Below are positions 1 through 7,631 of a stretch of 11,700 bases of DNA, piece after piece. The translations under genes and the position numbers were made by a program. The stretch covers positions 1 through 11,700 of the forward strand of contig JBKGZA010000100.1 in the NCBI GenBank assembly GCA_046545815.1, in the 5' to 3' direction. The notes below the pieces were generated by a model. The model had not been told where the DNA came from, did no database searches, and saw only the letters and a program-made list of their open reading frames with translations. This DNA comes from JAGXLC01 sp046545815. Lineage in GTDB: Bacteria; Bacteroidota; Bacteroidia; Bacteroidales; UBA12077. How positions within the stretch are numbered: the first letter of the stretch is position 1; every line of letters starts with the position of its first letter.

Positions 1-1
1 G

Positions 2-1642
2 TACACCCCAAAGGGAAAACAAATATTAAAGAAAATTTACCTTTCCTTCTTTTACGGAGCCAAAATCGGTATACTGGGATTGAATGGTGCAGGAAAATCG
101 ACGGTTCTAAGCATAATTGCCGGACTCGATCAGGAATACGAAGGTGAGGTGGCTTTCTCCCCGGGCTATTCTGTAGGATATTTACCCCAGGAACCCAGGC
201 TGGACGAGAACAAAACCGTTGAAGAGGCAGTTAAAGAAGGTGCTAAGGAATCCGCTGATCTGCTGAAAGAATATGAAGAGCTAAGCAATCAGTTCATGGA
301 TGAAGAAATCATGAACGATCCGGATAAAATGAACAAGCTTATAGAAAAACAGAGTAAGGTTCAGGAGAAAATTGAGCAAAGGGATGCATGGGACCTCGAC
401 TCCAAACTACAGCTTGCAATGGACGCGCTTCGCACCCCTGAAGGCAATACGCCCATCAGTGTAATCTCAGGTGGTGAAAAAAGAAGGGTTGCTTTATGCC
501 GGCTGCTTTTGCAGGAACCGGATATACTGTTATTGGATGAGCCTACCAATCATCTGGATGCTGAGTCGGTGCACTGGCTGGAACGGCACCTTCAACAATA
601 TCAGGGAACTGTTATAGCCGTCACCCACGACCGTTATTTCCTGGATAACATAGCCGGATGGATCCTTGAGCTCAACCGTGGAGAAGGCATCCCTTTCCGG
701 GGAAACTATTCAGAATGGCTGGAACAAAAAATCAACCGGCTGGGTGAAGAAGAAAAACAGGAAAGCAAACGGCAGAAATCCCTACAGCGCGAACTGGAAT
801 GGATAAAGAAAGGAGCGAAAGGTCGCCAAAGCAAAGGGAAAGCACGTTTAAACAATTACGAGAATCTGCTTAACGAGGACATCCGGCAAAAGGAAGCAAA
901 GGTAGAAATACCCATACCCAATGGTCCACGTCTGGGTAAAGAAGTCATTGAAGCGATTGATTTGTCAAAAGCCTATGAAGGAAAGTTGTTGTTTGAAAAC
1001 ATGAATTTTAATCTCCCCCAGGCCGGGATAGTGGGAATCATCGGACCCAACGGAGCTGGCAAAACAACCCTGTTCAGGATGATCCTCGGAGAAGAACAAC
1101 CGGACCTTGGCGAGCTAAACATTGGTGATACCGTCAAATTAGGCTATGTGGATCAGGAACACGCTGACATCGATCCGGAAAAAACAGTGTACGAAGTGAT
1201 CAGCGGAGGGCAGGATAAAATCGAAATAGGAGGACAATCCATTAATGCCAGGGCCTATGTAAGCCGCTTCAACTTTACCGGACCCGATCAGCAGAAAAAA
1301 GTGGGCGTACTCTCGGGAGGTGAGCGGAACAGGCTGCACTTGGCCATGACGCTGAAAACCGAAGCCAATGTGTTGATGCTTGACGAACCCACCAACGATC
1401 TTGATGTAAACACATTACGAGCACTGGAAGAAGGGATCGAGAATTTTGCCGGCTGTGCTATGGTCATATCCCACGACCGCTGGTTTCTTGACAGGATATG
1501 CACCCATATTCTTGCTTTCGAGGGAAATTCTTCAGTCCGCTTTTTCGAAGGGACATTTAGTGAATATGAGGAAAACCTCAGGAAACGGGTAGGTGGAGAA
1601 ATTATACCTAAGCGGATCAAATACAAAAAACTTACGCGGTAG
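2..1642 (+). CDS. ettA: Energy-dependent translational throttle protein EttA (ABC-F ATPase), 5' end cut off by window
   Basis: Soluble ABC-F ATPase with no membrane domain. In characterised relatives it binds the ribosomal E site and links translation to the ATP/ADP ratio. Reading is open from position 2, and YLSFFYGAKIGILGLNGAGKS matches the start of EttA nucleotide-binding domain 1, so the TTG at 80 is internal; roughly 15 N-terminal residues lie outside. Visible in order: Walker A GLNGAGKS (77-100), a charged helical arm insertion (about 250-400), signature SGGEKRR (467-487), Walker B DILLLDEPTNH (521-553), the basic interdomain linker that contacts P-site tRNA in EttA (about 700-900), then second-domain Walker A GPNGAGKT (1043-1066), signature SGGERNR (1313-1333) and Walker B VLMLDEPTND (1370-1399). 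The C-terminus RIKYKKLTR is typical. The 546 residues present plus the missing start fit the usual 555-560. The arm and near-verbatim conserved blocks favour EttA over Uup or YheS. It converges on the methyltransferase gene. Confidence 0.96.
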   Translation, partial: YTPKGKQILKKIYLSFFYGAKIGILGLNGAGKSTVLSIIAGLDQEYEGEVAFSPGYSVGYLPQEPRLDENKTVEEAVKEGAKESADLLKEYEELSNQFMDEEIMNDPDKMNKLIEKQSKVQEKIEQRDAWDLDSKLQLAMDALRTPEGNTPISVISGGEKRRVALCRLLLQEPDILLLDEPTNHLDAESVHWLERHLQQYQGTVIAVTHDRYFLDNIAGWILELNRGEGIPFRGNYSEWLEQKINRLGEEEKQESKRQKSLQRELEWIKKGAKGRQSKGKARLNNYENLLNEDIRQKEAKVEIPIPNGPRLGKEVIEAIDLSKAYEGKLLFENMNFNLPQAGIVGIIGPNGAGKTTLFRMILGEEQPDLGELNIGDTVKLGYVDQEHADIDPEKTVYEVISGGQDKIEIGGQSINARAYVSRFNFTGPDQQKKVGVLSGGERNRLHLAMTLKTEANVLMLDEPTNDLDVNTLRALEEGIENFAGCAMVISHDRWFLDRICTHILAFEGNSSVRFFEGTFSEYEENLRKRVGGEIIPKRIKYKKLTR

Positions 1643-1681
1643 GCAAATCCAAACCATTCAAAAATAAAAGAATATTTTTTT

Positions 1682-1738
1682 CTATGTGTTAGTCTATGTG
1701 AACTATGTGGCCCCGCCTGCCAGCGGGCAGGTATGTGG
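1682..1738. repeat. CTATGTG heptamer array interrupted by a GC-rich palindrome
   Basis: CTATGTG occurs at 1682-1688, 1694-1700 and 1703-1709, and TATGTG again at 1732-1737. Between the last two sits a 21-bp GC-rich block (1711-1731) in an otherwise AT-rich region. It contains two overlapping inverted repeats: CCTGCC/GGCAGG around AGCG, and CCCGC/GCGGG around CTGCCA. The block is flanked on both sides by TATGTGG (1704-1710 and 1732-1738). It lies in the 283-bp gap between the convergent ettA and methyltransferase genes. No strong U-tailed terminator is visible in that gap; the rest holds only weak inverted repeats (AGCAA/TTGCT near 1812-1825, TCCCG/CGGGA near 1876-1893). From memory, short CTxTGTG arrays and GCCTGCC-type palindromes are dispersed in Bacteroidota genomes, but copy number cannot be checked here. 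Confidence 0.6.
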
Positions 1739-1925
1739 TTCAAGAATATTAACCAAAATAACTTTTATGTCCGGCCCAAAGAAAGGCCTGCCAAATTTTA
1801 GAATTTAAATTGCAGCAAAACTTTGCTAAAAAAACAAAACTTTTAGAAGTGATAGCATAAGAGCAAACAGCCTGTCCCGCTGGTTAATCGGGAAGTGAAG
1901 TTTATTCGCCGTTATTCGCAAGCCA

Positions 1926-2927
1926 TTATTTTCTCAATACAAAAATAACGTGGGAGGACTGGTTGAAACGGTGGGGCACAAAGCCCTCTACTTTAATTTC
2001 ATCTATGGTAAAGCCTTTGTCTTCAAAAAGCACCCTCCACCCGTCCAGGGTCTGGAAATTACATGGAAAAGACATATCAGGTACTCCTACCAAAATTGAA
2101 TTGGACAAAAAGTCGATTAGGGTGATAATGTCCCGCTGAGTCTGCATGTCGAATTGCAGAAACCTGTCAAAAATTGGCTGCCGGATTCTTTTCTGATCGA
2201 TCTTATCTTTGATGGTCTGACTGGAATTGATCTCCTCTTCAGGCAAGATAACATCCTCCTCCACAACCAGCCTCCCATCCGGCTTTATGGCGCTCTTGAG
2301 ATTATGCAGAAAATATTCAAGTTCCCCCTTTTGATTGTCAATATGATGTAATACAGCCAGGCAAGTAACCGTATCATAGGCTTTACTGCTTGTAGCGCGG
2401 GGGCGGGTCAAATCCAGCATCTGAAAATCAATGATATCTTTCACCGTATGGCTCCGCCAATCCAATACATCAATCCCTGCTGCTTCTTCCACACCCGGAT
2501 GATGCTCTTTCATATAAGCCACCAGATCGCCTCCTCCGCAACCCACATCACAATAAGAGGGACCATAAATAAAAGGCCTCAATTGTTGATAACGGTTTTC
2601 CAACTTTCTGCGGTGCTTGTAATTTTCATAAGCTTCAAGGAATTCATCGAACCAAATATCTTGTCCCTCCTTACTATTCCGGGATAATCTATTGAACAGG
2701 GGGAATAAATCACGGGGATCTGCAAGCGCATTGATCTCCTCAAAAATCCGATCCACAAATACACTGCATTTTTTCTCTACCTCATTCCGGTTTAACTGTT
2801 CCGGAACCGGATGATGACCGAGCACTGCCCCGGCATAGTTCTTCTTCATCAAGTCCTTTACGAAATGACGGGAATCCGTATTACTAAAGGCGGATAAGAA
2901 GGTGTAAGCTTCAGCAAATCTTTCCAT
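1926..2927 (-). CDS. Class I SAM-dependent methyltransferase, substrate unknown
   Basis: A 333-residue cytosolic protein. The C-terminal two thirds is a Rossmann-fold methyltransferase: motif I DVGCGGGD (residues 127-134, SAM binding), the acidic residue after strand 2 in GIDV (Asp153), LAVLHHI (190-196, the post-IV region of UbiE/type-11 and type-12 enzymes) and PDGRLVVEED (216-225). The first 120 residues are helical and charged, carry no motif I recognise, and may form a substrate-binding cap. Nothing shows whether the acceptor is a small molecule, lipid, nucleic acid or protein. The gene lies 87 bp downstream of pepD on the same strand with a hairpin between, so it may be read through from pepD or have its own promoter. 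The ATG at 2927 has no clear Shine-Dalgarno site, which is usual in Bacteroidota. The fold assignment is firm; the function is open. Confidence 0.85.
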   Translation of the reverse strand: MERFAEAYTFLSAFSNTDSRHFVKDLMKKNYAGAVLGHHPVPEQLNRNEVEKKCSVFVDRIFEEINALADPRDLFPLFNRLSRNSKEGQDIWFDEFLEAYENYKHRRKLENRYQQLRPFIYGPSYCDVGCGGGDLVAYMKEHHPGVEEAAGIDVLDWRSHTVKDIIDFQMLDLTRPRATSSKAYDTVTCLAVLHHIDNQKGELEYFLHNLKSAIKPDGRLVVEEDVILPEEEINSSQTIKDKIDQKRIRQPIFDRFLQFDMQTQRDIITLIDFLSNSILVGVPDMSFPCNFQTLDGWRVLFEDKGFTIDEIKVEGFVPHRFNQSSHVIFVLRK

Positions 2928-2943
2928 AGACCATTCAAGTTAT

Positions 2944-2977
2944 ACAACCTGCCAGGGTGAAGAAACTGACAGGTTGT
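2944..2977. terminator. Hairpin between pepD and the methyltransferase gene (possible weak terminator)
   Basis: ACAACCTG (2944-2951) pairs perfectly with CAGGTTGT (2970-2977). After one mismatch the stem continues for three more pairs (CAG/CTG), leaving a 10-nt loop. On the minus strand it lies about 37 nt past the pepD stop but is followed by ATAACTT, not a proper U run, so full termination is doubtful. It could serve as an attenuator, an RNA 3'-end stabiliser or a dispersed palindrome. Confidence 0.4.
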
Positions 2978-3014
2978 TTATTTCAAGAAGTTTCGAATGC
3001 TATAAATAATGATC

Positions 3015-4466
3015 TTATTTCTCAGGAATGCTTTTCAGGGTTTCTACCAGAAAATCCCAGAATTTCTTTACAGTCTTTATATTGACTTTCTCTCCCGGAG
3101 AATGTGGATAACTAATGGTCGGGCCAAATGATATCATATCCAGGTGCGGATAGGCCTGGCTGATAATGCCTGTTTCCAGCCCCGCATGAATGGCTCTTAC
3201 CTCGGGAACTTTACCGAATTTATTATTATATACTTCTTTCATGGTTTTCAGAATGGGAGAATCGGGATTTGGTTTCCATCCGGGATAGCTCCCTTCGTGC
3301 AATACCTCGGCACCTCCCAGCTCAAACACGCATCGTATCATATTCCCGAGATCCTCCTTGGATGAATCTACAGAGCTTCTTTGAAGGGTCTGGACAAATA
3401 CCGAACGCTCACAGGATTGAACAACTGCCAGATTGGTGGAAGTATCCACGAGGCCCTCCATCGCATCACTCATCCTCATAACACCGTGCGGGCAGCCATA
3501 AATTGCCCTTATCAGATTATCCTGCGTTTTTTTATCTATTATAAAATCCGGTTTATCCGTTTGGTTAAGCTCGACCTGGATATCCGGATCCACCCGGGAG
3601 AGTTCATTTTTTACCGCCTCAGTGACATCATTGAAATACTCCCTGAATTCGCCGAACTGAGCATTGGGAACAATCACCACTGCCTTACCTTCGCGGGGAA
3701 TGGCATTTCTCAGACTCCCTGACTGGATATAGGCTATCCGGACATCCAGTCTTTCACTACCATACCACAGAATACGGTTGAGTATCTTATTGGCATTGCC
3801 TCGTTGCAATTGTATATCCAGGCCTGAATGACCGCCCTTTAAACCCTTTACCACAACTTCATATGCAGTGATATCGGCAGGCAATGTTTCTTTCTTATAG
3901 TAAAATCTGGCGATGGTCTCCAATCCTCCGGCACAACCGATATAAAGCTCACCTTCATCTTCCGAGTCCATGTTGATCAAAATCTCAGCGTTCAACAACC
4001 CGGGTTTAAGAGAGCTGGCTCCGGTCATTCCGGTTTCTTCATCCACTGTAAACAGGGCTTCAATGGGTCCATGCTCCATATCTTTCGATTGCAAAACAGT
4101 CATGGCGGCAGCTACACCAATGCCGTTATCTGCTCCCAGAGTGGTTCCGTCAGCAGTAACCCATTCTCCGTCAACATAAGCCTCTATGGGCTGATTTTGG
4201 AAATCGAAATTCCCCTCGCTTTGCGGTACCATATCCAAATGGCCCTGGAGAACCACCGGTTTTTTATTTTCATATCCGGGTGTAGCCGGTTTTTTTATGA
4301 TCACATTACCCACCTCGTCTTTTATGGTTTCAAGTCCGAGATCATTCCCGAATTGTTCTATGAATTCAACGACCTTGCCTTCTTTTTTTGAGGGCCTTGG
4401 AATCTGAGTAAGTTTATAAAAGTTTTCCCACAGGGGGTTGGGGTCTAAATTACTGATTTCGCTCAT
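3015..4466 (-). CDS. pepD: Xaa-His dipeptidase / aminoacyl-histidine dipeptidase (peptidase family M20C)
   Basis: Cytosolic di-zinc dipeptidase that hydrolyses carnosine-like and other dipeptides with an unblocked N-terminus; it would complete breakdown of imported peptides. The 483 residues match the PepD family (about 485). Metal and catalytic residues are all present: His76 and Asp78 in GHLDMV, bridging Asp113 in GADNGIG, general base Glu143 and ligand Glu144 in VDEETG, Asp167 in NMDSEDEGE and His455 in YPHSPGE. The Asp167-to-His455 interval (288) equals that of characterised PepD (Asp173, His461). The GGHSGLDI segment of the lid/dimerisation domain is also present. The ATG at 4466 is preceded by GGAGG (plus-strand 4474-4478) with 7-nt spacing, the strongest Shine-Dalgarno in the window. 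It lies 18 bp after the PqqD-like gene and is probably cotranscribed with it. Confidence 0.95.
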   Translation of the reverse strand: MSEISNLDPNPLWENFYKLTQIPRPSKKEGKVVEFIEQFGNDLGLETIKDEVGNVIIKKPATPGYENKKPVVLQGHLDMVPQSEGNFDFQNQPIEAYVDGEWVTADGTTLGADNGIGVAAAMTVLQSKDMEHGPIEALFTVDEETGMTGASSLKPGLLNAEILINMDSEDEGELYIGCAGGLETIARFYYKKETLPADITAYEVVVKGLKGGHSGLDIQLQRGNANKILNRILWYGSERLDVRIAYIQSGSLRNAIPREGKAVVIVPNAQFGEFREYFNDVTEAVKNELSRVDPDIQVELNQTDKPDFIIDKKTQDNLIRAIYGCPHGVMRMSDAMEGLVDTSTNLAVVQSCERSVFVQTLQRSSVDSSKEDLGNMIRCVFELGGAEVLHEGSYPGWKPNPDSPILKTMKEVYNNKFGKVPEVRAIHAGLETGIISQAYPHLDMISFGPTISYPHSPGEKVNIKTVKKFWDFLVETLKSIPEK

Positions 4467-4484
4467 ATTTTTTCCTCCGGTATT

Positions 4485-4883
4485 TTATGATTTGGCATTT
4501 TCTGTTTCTAATTCCCTAAATGTTATATAGCGTTGTTCGTAAAGCTGAGAAAGGAATTTGGTCACTCTGTCCTCCACTTCATGGTGTGGCTTGATCTTAT
4601 CTCCCAGCTTTTCCTTCAGTTTATCGCAAATCTGCCGTACATTTTTTTCTCCGTCAATCTCCAGCCAGGTTACTGAACCCAGCTCATCCAGATATATGGT
4701 AAAATGCTCTTTTCGGCGGGGTGGAATTAATATATCCCGCATCCAGCGCTTTTTAAATTTGGGCACAATCAGGCAAACATTCCCATCTTTGGTAAATTGA
4801 TGCTCATGCAGGCGAACAGGATGCAATTCCAAACGGTTAATTCTTTTAAGAATCTTCCTGCGCTGAAAAAAGTTCAATCCCAT
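4485..4883 (-). CDS. PqqD-like protein (small RRE-type winged-helix fold), orphan
   Basis: A 132-residue soluble protein. The central and C-terminal part has the PqqD-family pattern: LDELGSVTWLEIDG (65-78), a charged helix around VRQICDKLKEKLGD (82-95), and VEDRVTKFLSQLYEQRYITF (103-122), whose last helix packs against the winged-helix core. In PQQ and other RiPP pathways PqqD and its relatives bind the precursor peptide for a radical SAM enzyme. Here no precursor peptide, radical SAM gene or other PQQ gene lies nearby, so a RiPP role is not supported. The basic N-terminus (residues 1-60, including PKFKKRWMRDILIPPRRK) extends beyond the compact domain of about 90 residues. The ATG at 4883 is preceded by AGGAAAG, a usable ribosome site. 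It is the first gene of an apparent two-gene unit with pepD. Family call good, function unknown. Confidence 0.8.
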   Translation of the reverse strand: MGLNFFQRRKILKRINRLELHPVRLHEHQFTKDGNVCLIVPKFKKRWMRDILIPPRRKEHFTIYLDELGSVTWLEIDGEKNVRQICDKLKEKLGDKIKPHHEVEDRVTKFLSQLYEQRYITFRELETENAKS

Positions 4884-4909
4884 ATCTTTCCTAATATTTG
4901 CTTCGATTT

Positions 4910-4943
4910 CAAAATTAAAAAAATTACTTCGTTTGTGCTCAAC
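4910..4943 (-). promoter_or_regulatory. Candidate Bacteroidota-type promoter for the PqqD-like gene and pepD
   Basis: On the minus strand TAATTTTG (plus 4910-4917) matches the TAnnTTTG -7 consensus exactly. GTTG (plus 4940-4943) stands in for the TTTG -33 element with a 22-nt gap, slightly longer than the usual 19-21. The expected transcript start is about 20 nt before the ATG at 4883. The surrounding DNA is AT-rich, so a chance match is possible. Confidence 0.4.
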
Positions 4944-5004
4944 TTTTTGATTGTTCGTAATCCATTCAAAACAAACATTTTAATTGATAGCTTCTTTTGG
5001 CTTA

Positions 5005-5043
5005 TAATAAAAACCGCCCGGGTAGTACGAGCGGTTTTTATTA
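5005..5043. terminator. Intrinsic terminator of the OPT transporter gene (bidirectional shape)
   Basis: TAATAAAAACCGC (5005-5017) is perfectly complementary to GCGGTTTTTATTA (5031-5043): a 13-bp stem with a 13-nt loop, GC-rich at the loop end and with five Us on the descending arm in either direction. It begins about 20 nt past the OPT stop codon on the minus strand and lies upstream of the candidate promoter for the PqqD-like gene, so it separates the two transcription units. Confidence 0.88.
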
Positions 5044-5064
5044 ATCCTCCCTCAGTTTTTATCA

Positions 5065-7119
5065 TTACAGTGATTCAGGCACATCATCGGCTTTAGACCG
5101 TCTCATTGGAATTCTGACAAGAATAAGACCCAGAACAACAAATATTGCTATGCTGGTAAGGAAAGATGGATGAGCAAACCTCCATATCTCGATCTGTCCG
5201 AAGGCTAAACCAGCAAAAAGCAGCCCAATCAATGCTTCCCCGGCTATCAAACCGGAAGCAAGAAGCAGACCGATATTTTCAGCCTTATTTTTCCTTTTTT
5301 CCCCGAATTGCCTCTTTCTTTGATAATTCTGCATAATTCCCTTTATCATACCTCCAATGAATATAGCAAAGGTGGTTTCGAGGGGAAGATACATACCAAC
5401 AGCCACAATCATAGGACTTTGCACCCGCATCAAAATAAAACCTACACCCATTAGTATACCCACAACGATAAGAGCCCATGCCATTTCACCGCCGATAATG
5501 CCTTTGGAGAGCACAGCCATCAGACTGGCCTGCGGTGCAGGCAGTTCCTGACTACCAAAACCTCCTTCATATCCGAGCTGTTTACCGGTTTCAATATCTC
5601 CGGCATGAAGAATGAATAAAGGAATGAACATTACTGCTGCAGAAGCTACGAGTCCGATCAGATCGCCGATCTCCATCCGCCAGGGTGTTCCTCCGAGCAC
5701 ATGACCGGCTTTGAGATCCTGTAACATTTCTCCGGCCACGGCTGCTGACACACAAATAATGGCGGCTACAGCCAACACGGTGGCCACCCCGCTTTCTCCA
5801 CTGGCACCAAGTATGAGCATCAACAGGGCGGTAACTACAACGGTTGATATGGTCAAACCGCTGACCGGATTCGAACTTGACCCGATAATACCTACAAGAT
5901 AACCGGAAACCGCTGCAAAGAAAAATCCAAACACAATCATCACCAAGGTTGCAATGATGGCAGAAGTATAATCGGCATAAAACACAAATTTTGTAATCAG
6001 GAAAGTAGCTATTGCTGCCGTAATGATCCCGGCCATGATCCAGCCGAAATTAAGGTCTTTCTCAACCCTTTCGGTGGAGGAAACTCCTCTGGCAGTTTCC
6101 TTAAGATCCTGAATAGAACGTTTGATAGCACTTGCCAAACTCTTACGCATGCCATAGAGGGTATAGAAGGTTCCCACCAACATTCCTCCAATGGCAATGG
6201 GACGGACAATGGCTTTCCATGTCTCATTTACCTGGAAGATCGGGTCTTTCACCTGCGCCATGGCTTCATTCATATTGGTTGCCAGATTCTGGTCCACCAG
6301 ATACTGAGCCCAGGCTTGCATGTCGATATGGGGGCCAATAAAATAAAAAATAATAGGCGTTAAAAGGCCCCATGCAATGACTCCCCCACTAAAATTCAAA
6401 GAAGCCAGGCGGGGGCCGATAATATACCCTACCCCAATATAAGCAGGCCTTAGACCCGGCGAACCAAGGAGAATTCCTCCTTTGGCCTTAATGGCCTCCC
6501 CGGCCCCGGTTATAAACTGAGTTTTAAATTGCACAAATTTCTCCCATACCGGCATAAATAAACGGAACTCTCCCAGGGCTTTAATCAAACCTCCCAATCC
6601 CATTGCCCAAAAAAGGTATTTTGATCCGGCACCGGTTTGACCGGTTTTATGAATCTCAGCGGCAGCAATAGATTCAGGAAAAGGCAATGAGGCATCATTT
6701 GCCATAACCCGACGAATCAATGCAATAAATAAGATTCCCAGCATACCACCGGTAATCATAATCAGTACCGAAATGACATAGTGGCCGACGGTGTAAAAGT
6801 CAGGCCATATACCACTGATATAAAAGGCCGGTAAAGTAAAAATGGCACCGGCGGCTACGGACTCCCCTACAGAACCTATACTCCTTGTAAAGTTCTCTTC
6901 AAGAATGGTTCCTTTTAATGCCCTTAGAATGGCCATGCCGATGACGGCTGCCGGATAGGTTGCCGCAATGGTCATGCCGGCTTTCAAGCCTAGATAAGCA
7001 TTTGCCGCACCAAGAACAATGGATAAAACCACTCCAATAAGCACTCCCCGAAGGGTCATTTCTGCCATACGGGTTTCCGACGAAACGAAAGGTTTGTAGT
7101 TAAGCTGTTGATCTGCCAT
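5065..7119 (-). CDS. OPT-family oligopeptide transporter (integral inner-membrane protein)
   Basis: A 684-residue, highly hydrophobic inner-membrane protein of the OPT superfamily, which in bacteria imports oligopeptides or metal-peptide chelates with cations. Family landmarks in order: NAYLGLKAGMTI (40-51) in the first helix pair, SIGSVGESVAAG (80-91) followed by a hydrophobic helix, LPFPESIAAAEIHKTG in the middle, SSSNPVSGLTISTVVV, and a final helical bundle ending in the basic tail RIPMRRSKADD. Many Gly/Ala-rich helices, probably 14-16, fill the sequence. The ATG at 7119 was chosen; an in-frame TTG two codons upstream (7125) is less likely, and neither has a clear Shine-Dalgarno site. Substrate is not visible in the sequence. 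The gene is monocistronic by spacing, with a strong terminator after it. The nearby pepD and POT transporter genes fit a peptide-nutrition role. Bacterial OPT proteins of this length are normal. Confidence 0.93.
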   Translation of the reverse strand: MADQQLNYKPFVSSETRMAEMTLRGVLIGVVLSIVLGAANAYLGLKAGMTIAATYPAAVIGMAILRALKGTILEENFTRSIGSVGESVAAGAIFTLPAFYISGIWPDFYTVGHYVISVLIMITGGMLGILFIALIRRVMANDASLPFPESIAAAEIHKTGQTGAGSKYLFWAMGLGGLIKALGEFRLFMPVWEKFVQFKTQFITGAGEAIKAKGGILLGSPGLRPAYIGVGYIIGPRLASLNFSGGVIAWGLLTPIIFYFIGPHIDMQAWAQYLVDQNLATNMNEAMAQVKDPIFQVNETWKAIVRPIAIGGMLVGTFYTLYGMRKSLASAIKRSIQDLKETARGVSSTERVEKDLNFGWIMAGIITAAIATFLITKFVFYADYTSAIIATLVMIVFGFFFAAVSGYLVGIIGSSSNPVSGLTISTVVVTALLMLILGASGESGVATVLAVAAIICVSAAVAGEMLQDLKAGHVLGGTPWRMEIGDLIGLVASAAVMFIPLFILHAGDIETGKQLGYEGGFGSQELPAPQASLMAVLSKGIIGGEMAWALIVVGILMGVGFILMRVQSPMIVAVGMYLPLETTFAIFIGGMIKGIMQNYQRKRQFGEKRKNKAENIGLLLASGLIAGEALIGLLFAGLAFGQIEIWRFAHPSFLTSIAIFVVLGLILVRIPMRRSKADDVPESL

Positions 7120-7125
7120 ATTCAA

Positions 7126-7564
7126 TACGATTTGATATTAAACATTTGGGAAAAACGGGTTAAATGTAAGAAAAAAATCGCGTCAGGTATGGTGCTTTCA
7201 AAATATAGATTTTAACAGGATATTGATATTAGAAATTAATCCGCTGACTATTTTTTAGTTATATTACAGAACCTTTTGTAAAACATATCCTGTTGGTTCT
7301 ACTGAATAGCAGAAACGGACTAAATTGTTGAAGTATTCCAGCTTCCGGATGGATCGCTCCAGAAGTGCATAAAGACATGTAACCTGCACGATGCTTCCTC
7401 CACCTTTCGCTTGAGACAAATTCTCCCCTTAAACTGATATGAGGTCCATATTGACAGGGTTACCTGTGTATCATGCCAGAATAAAAAGATAAGAAGAACC
7501 AGACGGAGAGAACCATAAAGGATTCACTCCCATATAGATTAGCATGGCCTCAAAAACAATTGGC
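7126..7564. other. Gene-poor region upstream of the OPT gene
   Basis: About 440 bp with no convincing gene. On the minus strand CAAAATATA (plus 7199-7207) approximates a -7 element for the OPT gene but lacks a matching -33 box. A 51-codon minus-strand frame (7264-7419) with a TTG start behind AAGGGGAG is the only coding hint; it resembles nothing I recognise. A second minus-strand frame around 7320-7510 is open without a usable start. Taken together, the stretch could be a decayed gene or a long leader. Confidence 0.4.
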
Positions 7565-7621
7565 AGTACCTTACCGGGCAAGTTTTGCCAAAAAAAGCAA
7601 GAATTTGACCGGTAAGGTACT
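7565..7621 (+). repeat. 57-bp near-palindromic dispersed element, copy A
   Basis: Bounded by a perfect 13-bp terminal inverted repeat: AGTACCTTACCGG (7565-7577) and CCGGTAAGGTACT (7609-7621). The 31-bp interior is asymmetric and includes GGCAAGTTTTGCC, itself a small hairpin (7577-7589), then an A7 run and GCAAGAATTTG. An almost identical copy lies in the opposite orientation at 11621-11677; homology stops at the AGT/ACT ends. It begins 10 bp beyond the DUF4831 stop codon and could form the 3' hairpin of that transcript, but no U run follows, so it is not a standard terminator. Confidence 0.88.
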
Positions 7622-7631
7622 AACTGTAAGG

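Noticed and set aside
1682..1738. CRISPR array
   Set aside because: Units are only 7 bp with gaps of 2-5 bp before the palindrome; there are no spacer-length intervals and no cas genes.
1288..1743. 151-codon minus-strand open frame
   Set aside because: Lies antisense inside ettA, whose reading frame is unmistakable, and its translation has no recognisable motif.
2448..2687. Plus-strand open frame over the methyltransferase gene
   Set aside because: Opposite-strand shadow of conserved methyltransferase sequence; no ribosome site and no family resemblance.
3381..4391. Several plus-strand open frames over pepD
   Set aside because: Shadows of pepD, whose complete set of metal-binding and catalytic residues fixes the true frame.
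4485..4883. Part of a PQQ or other RiPP biosynthesis cluster
   Set aside because: No precursor peptide, radical SAM enzyme, peptidase-exporter or other pathway gene is visible in the window.
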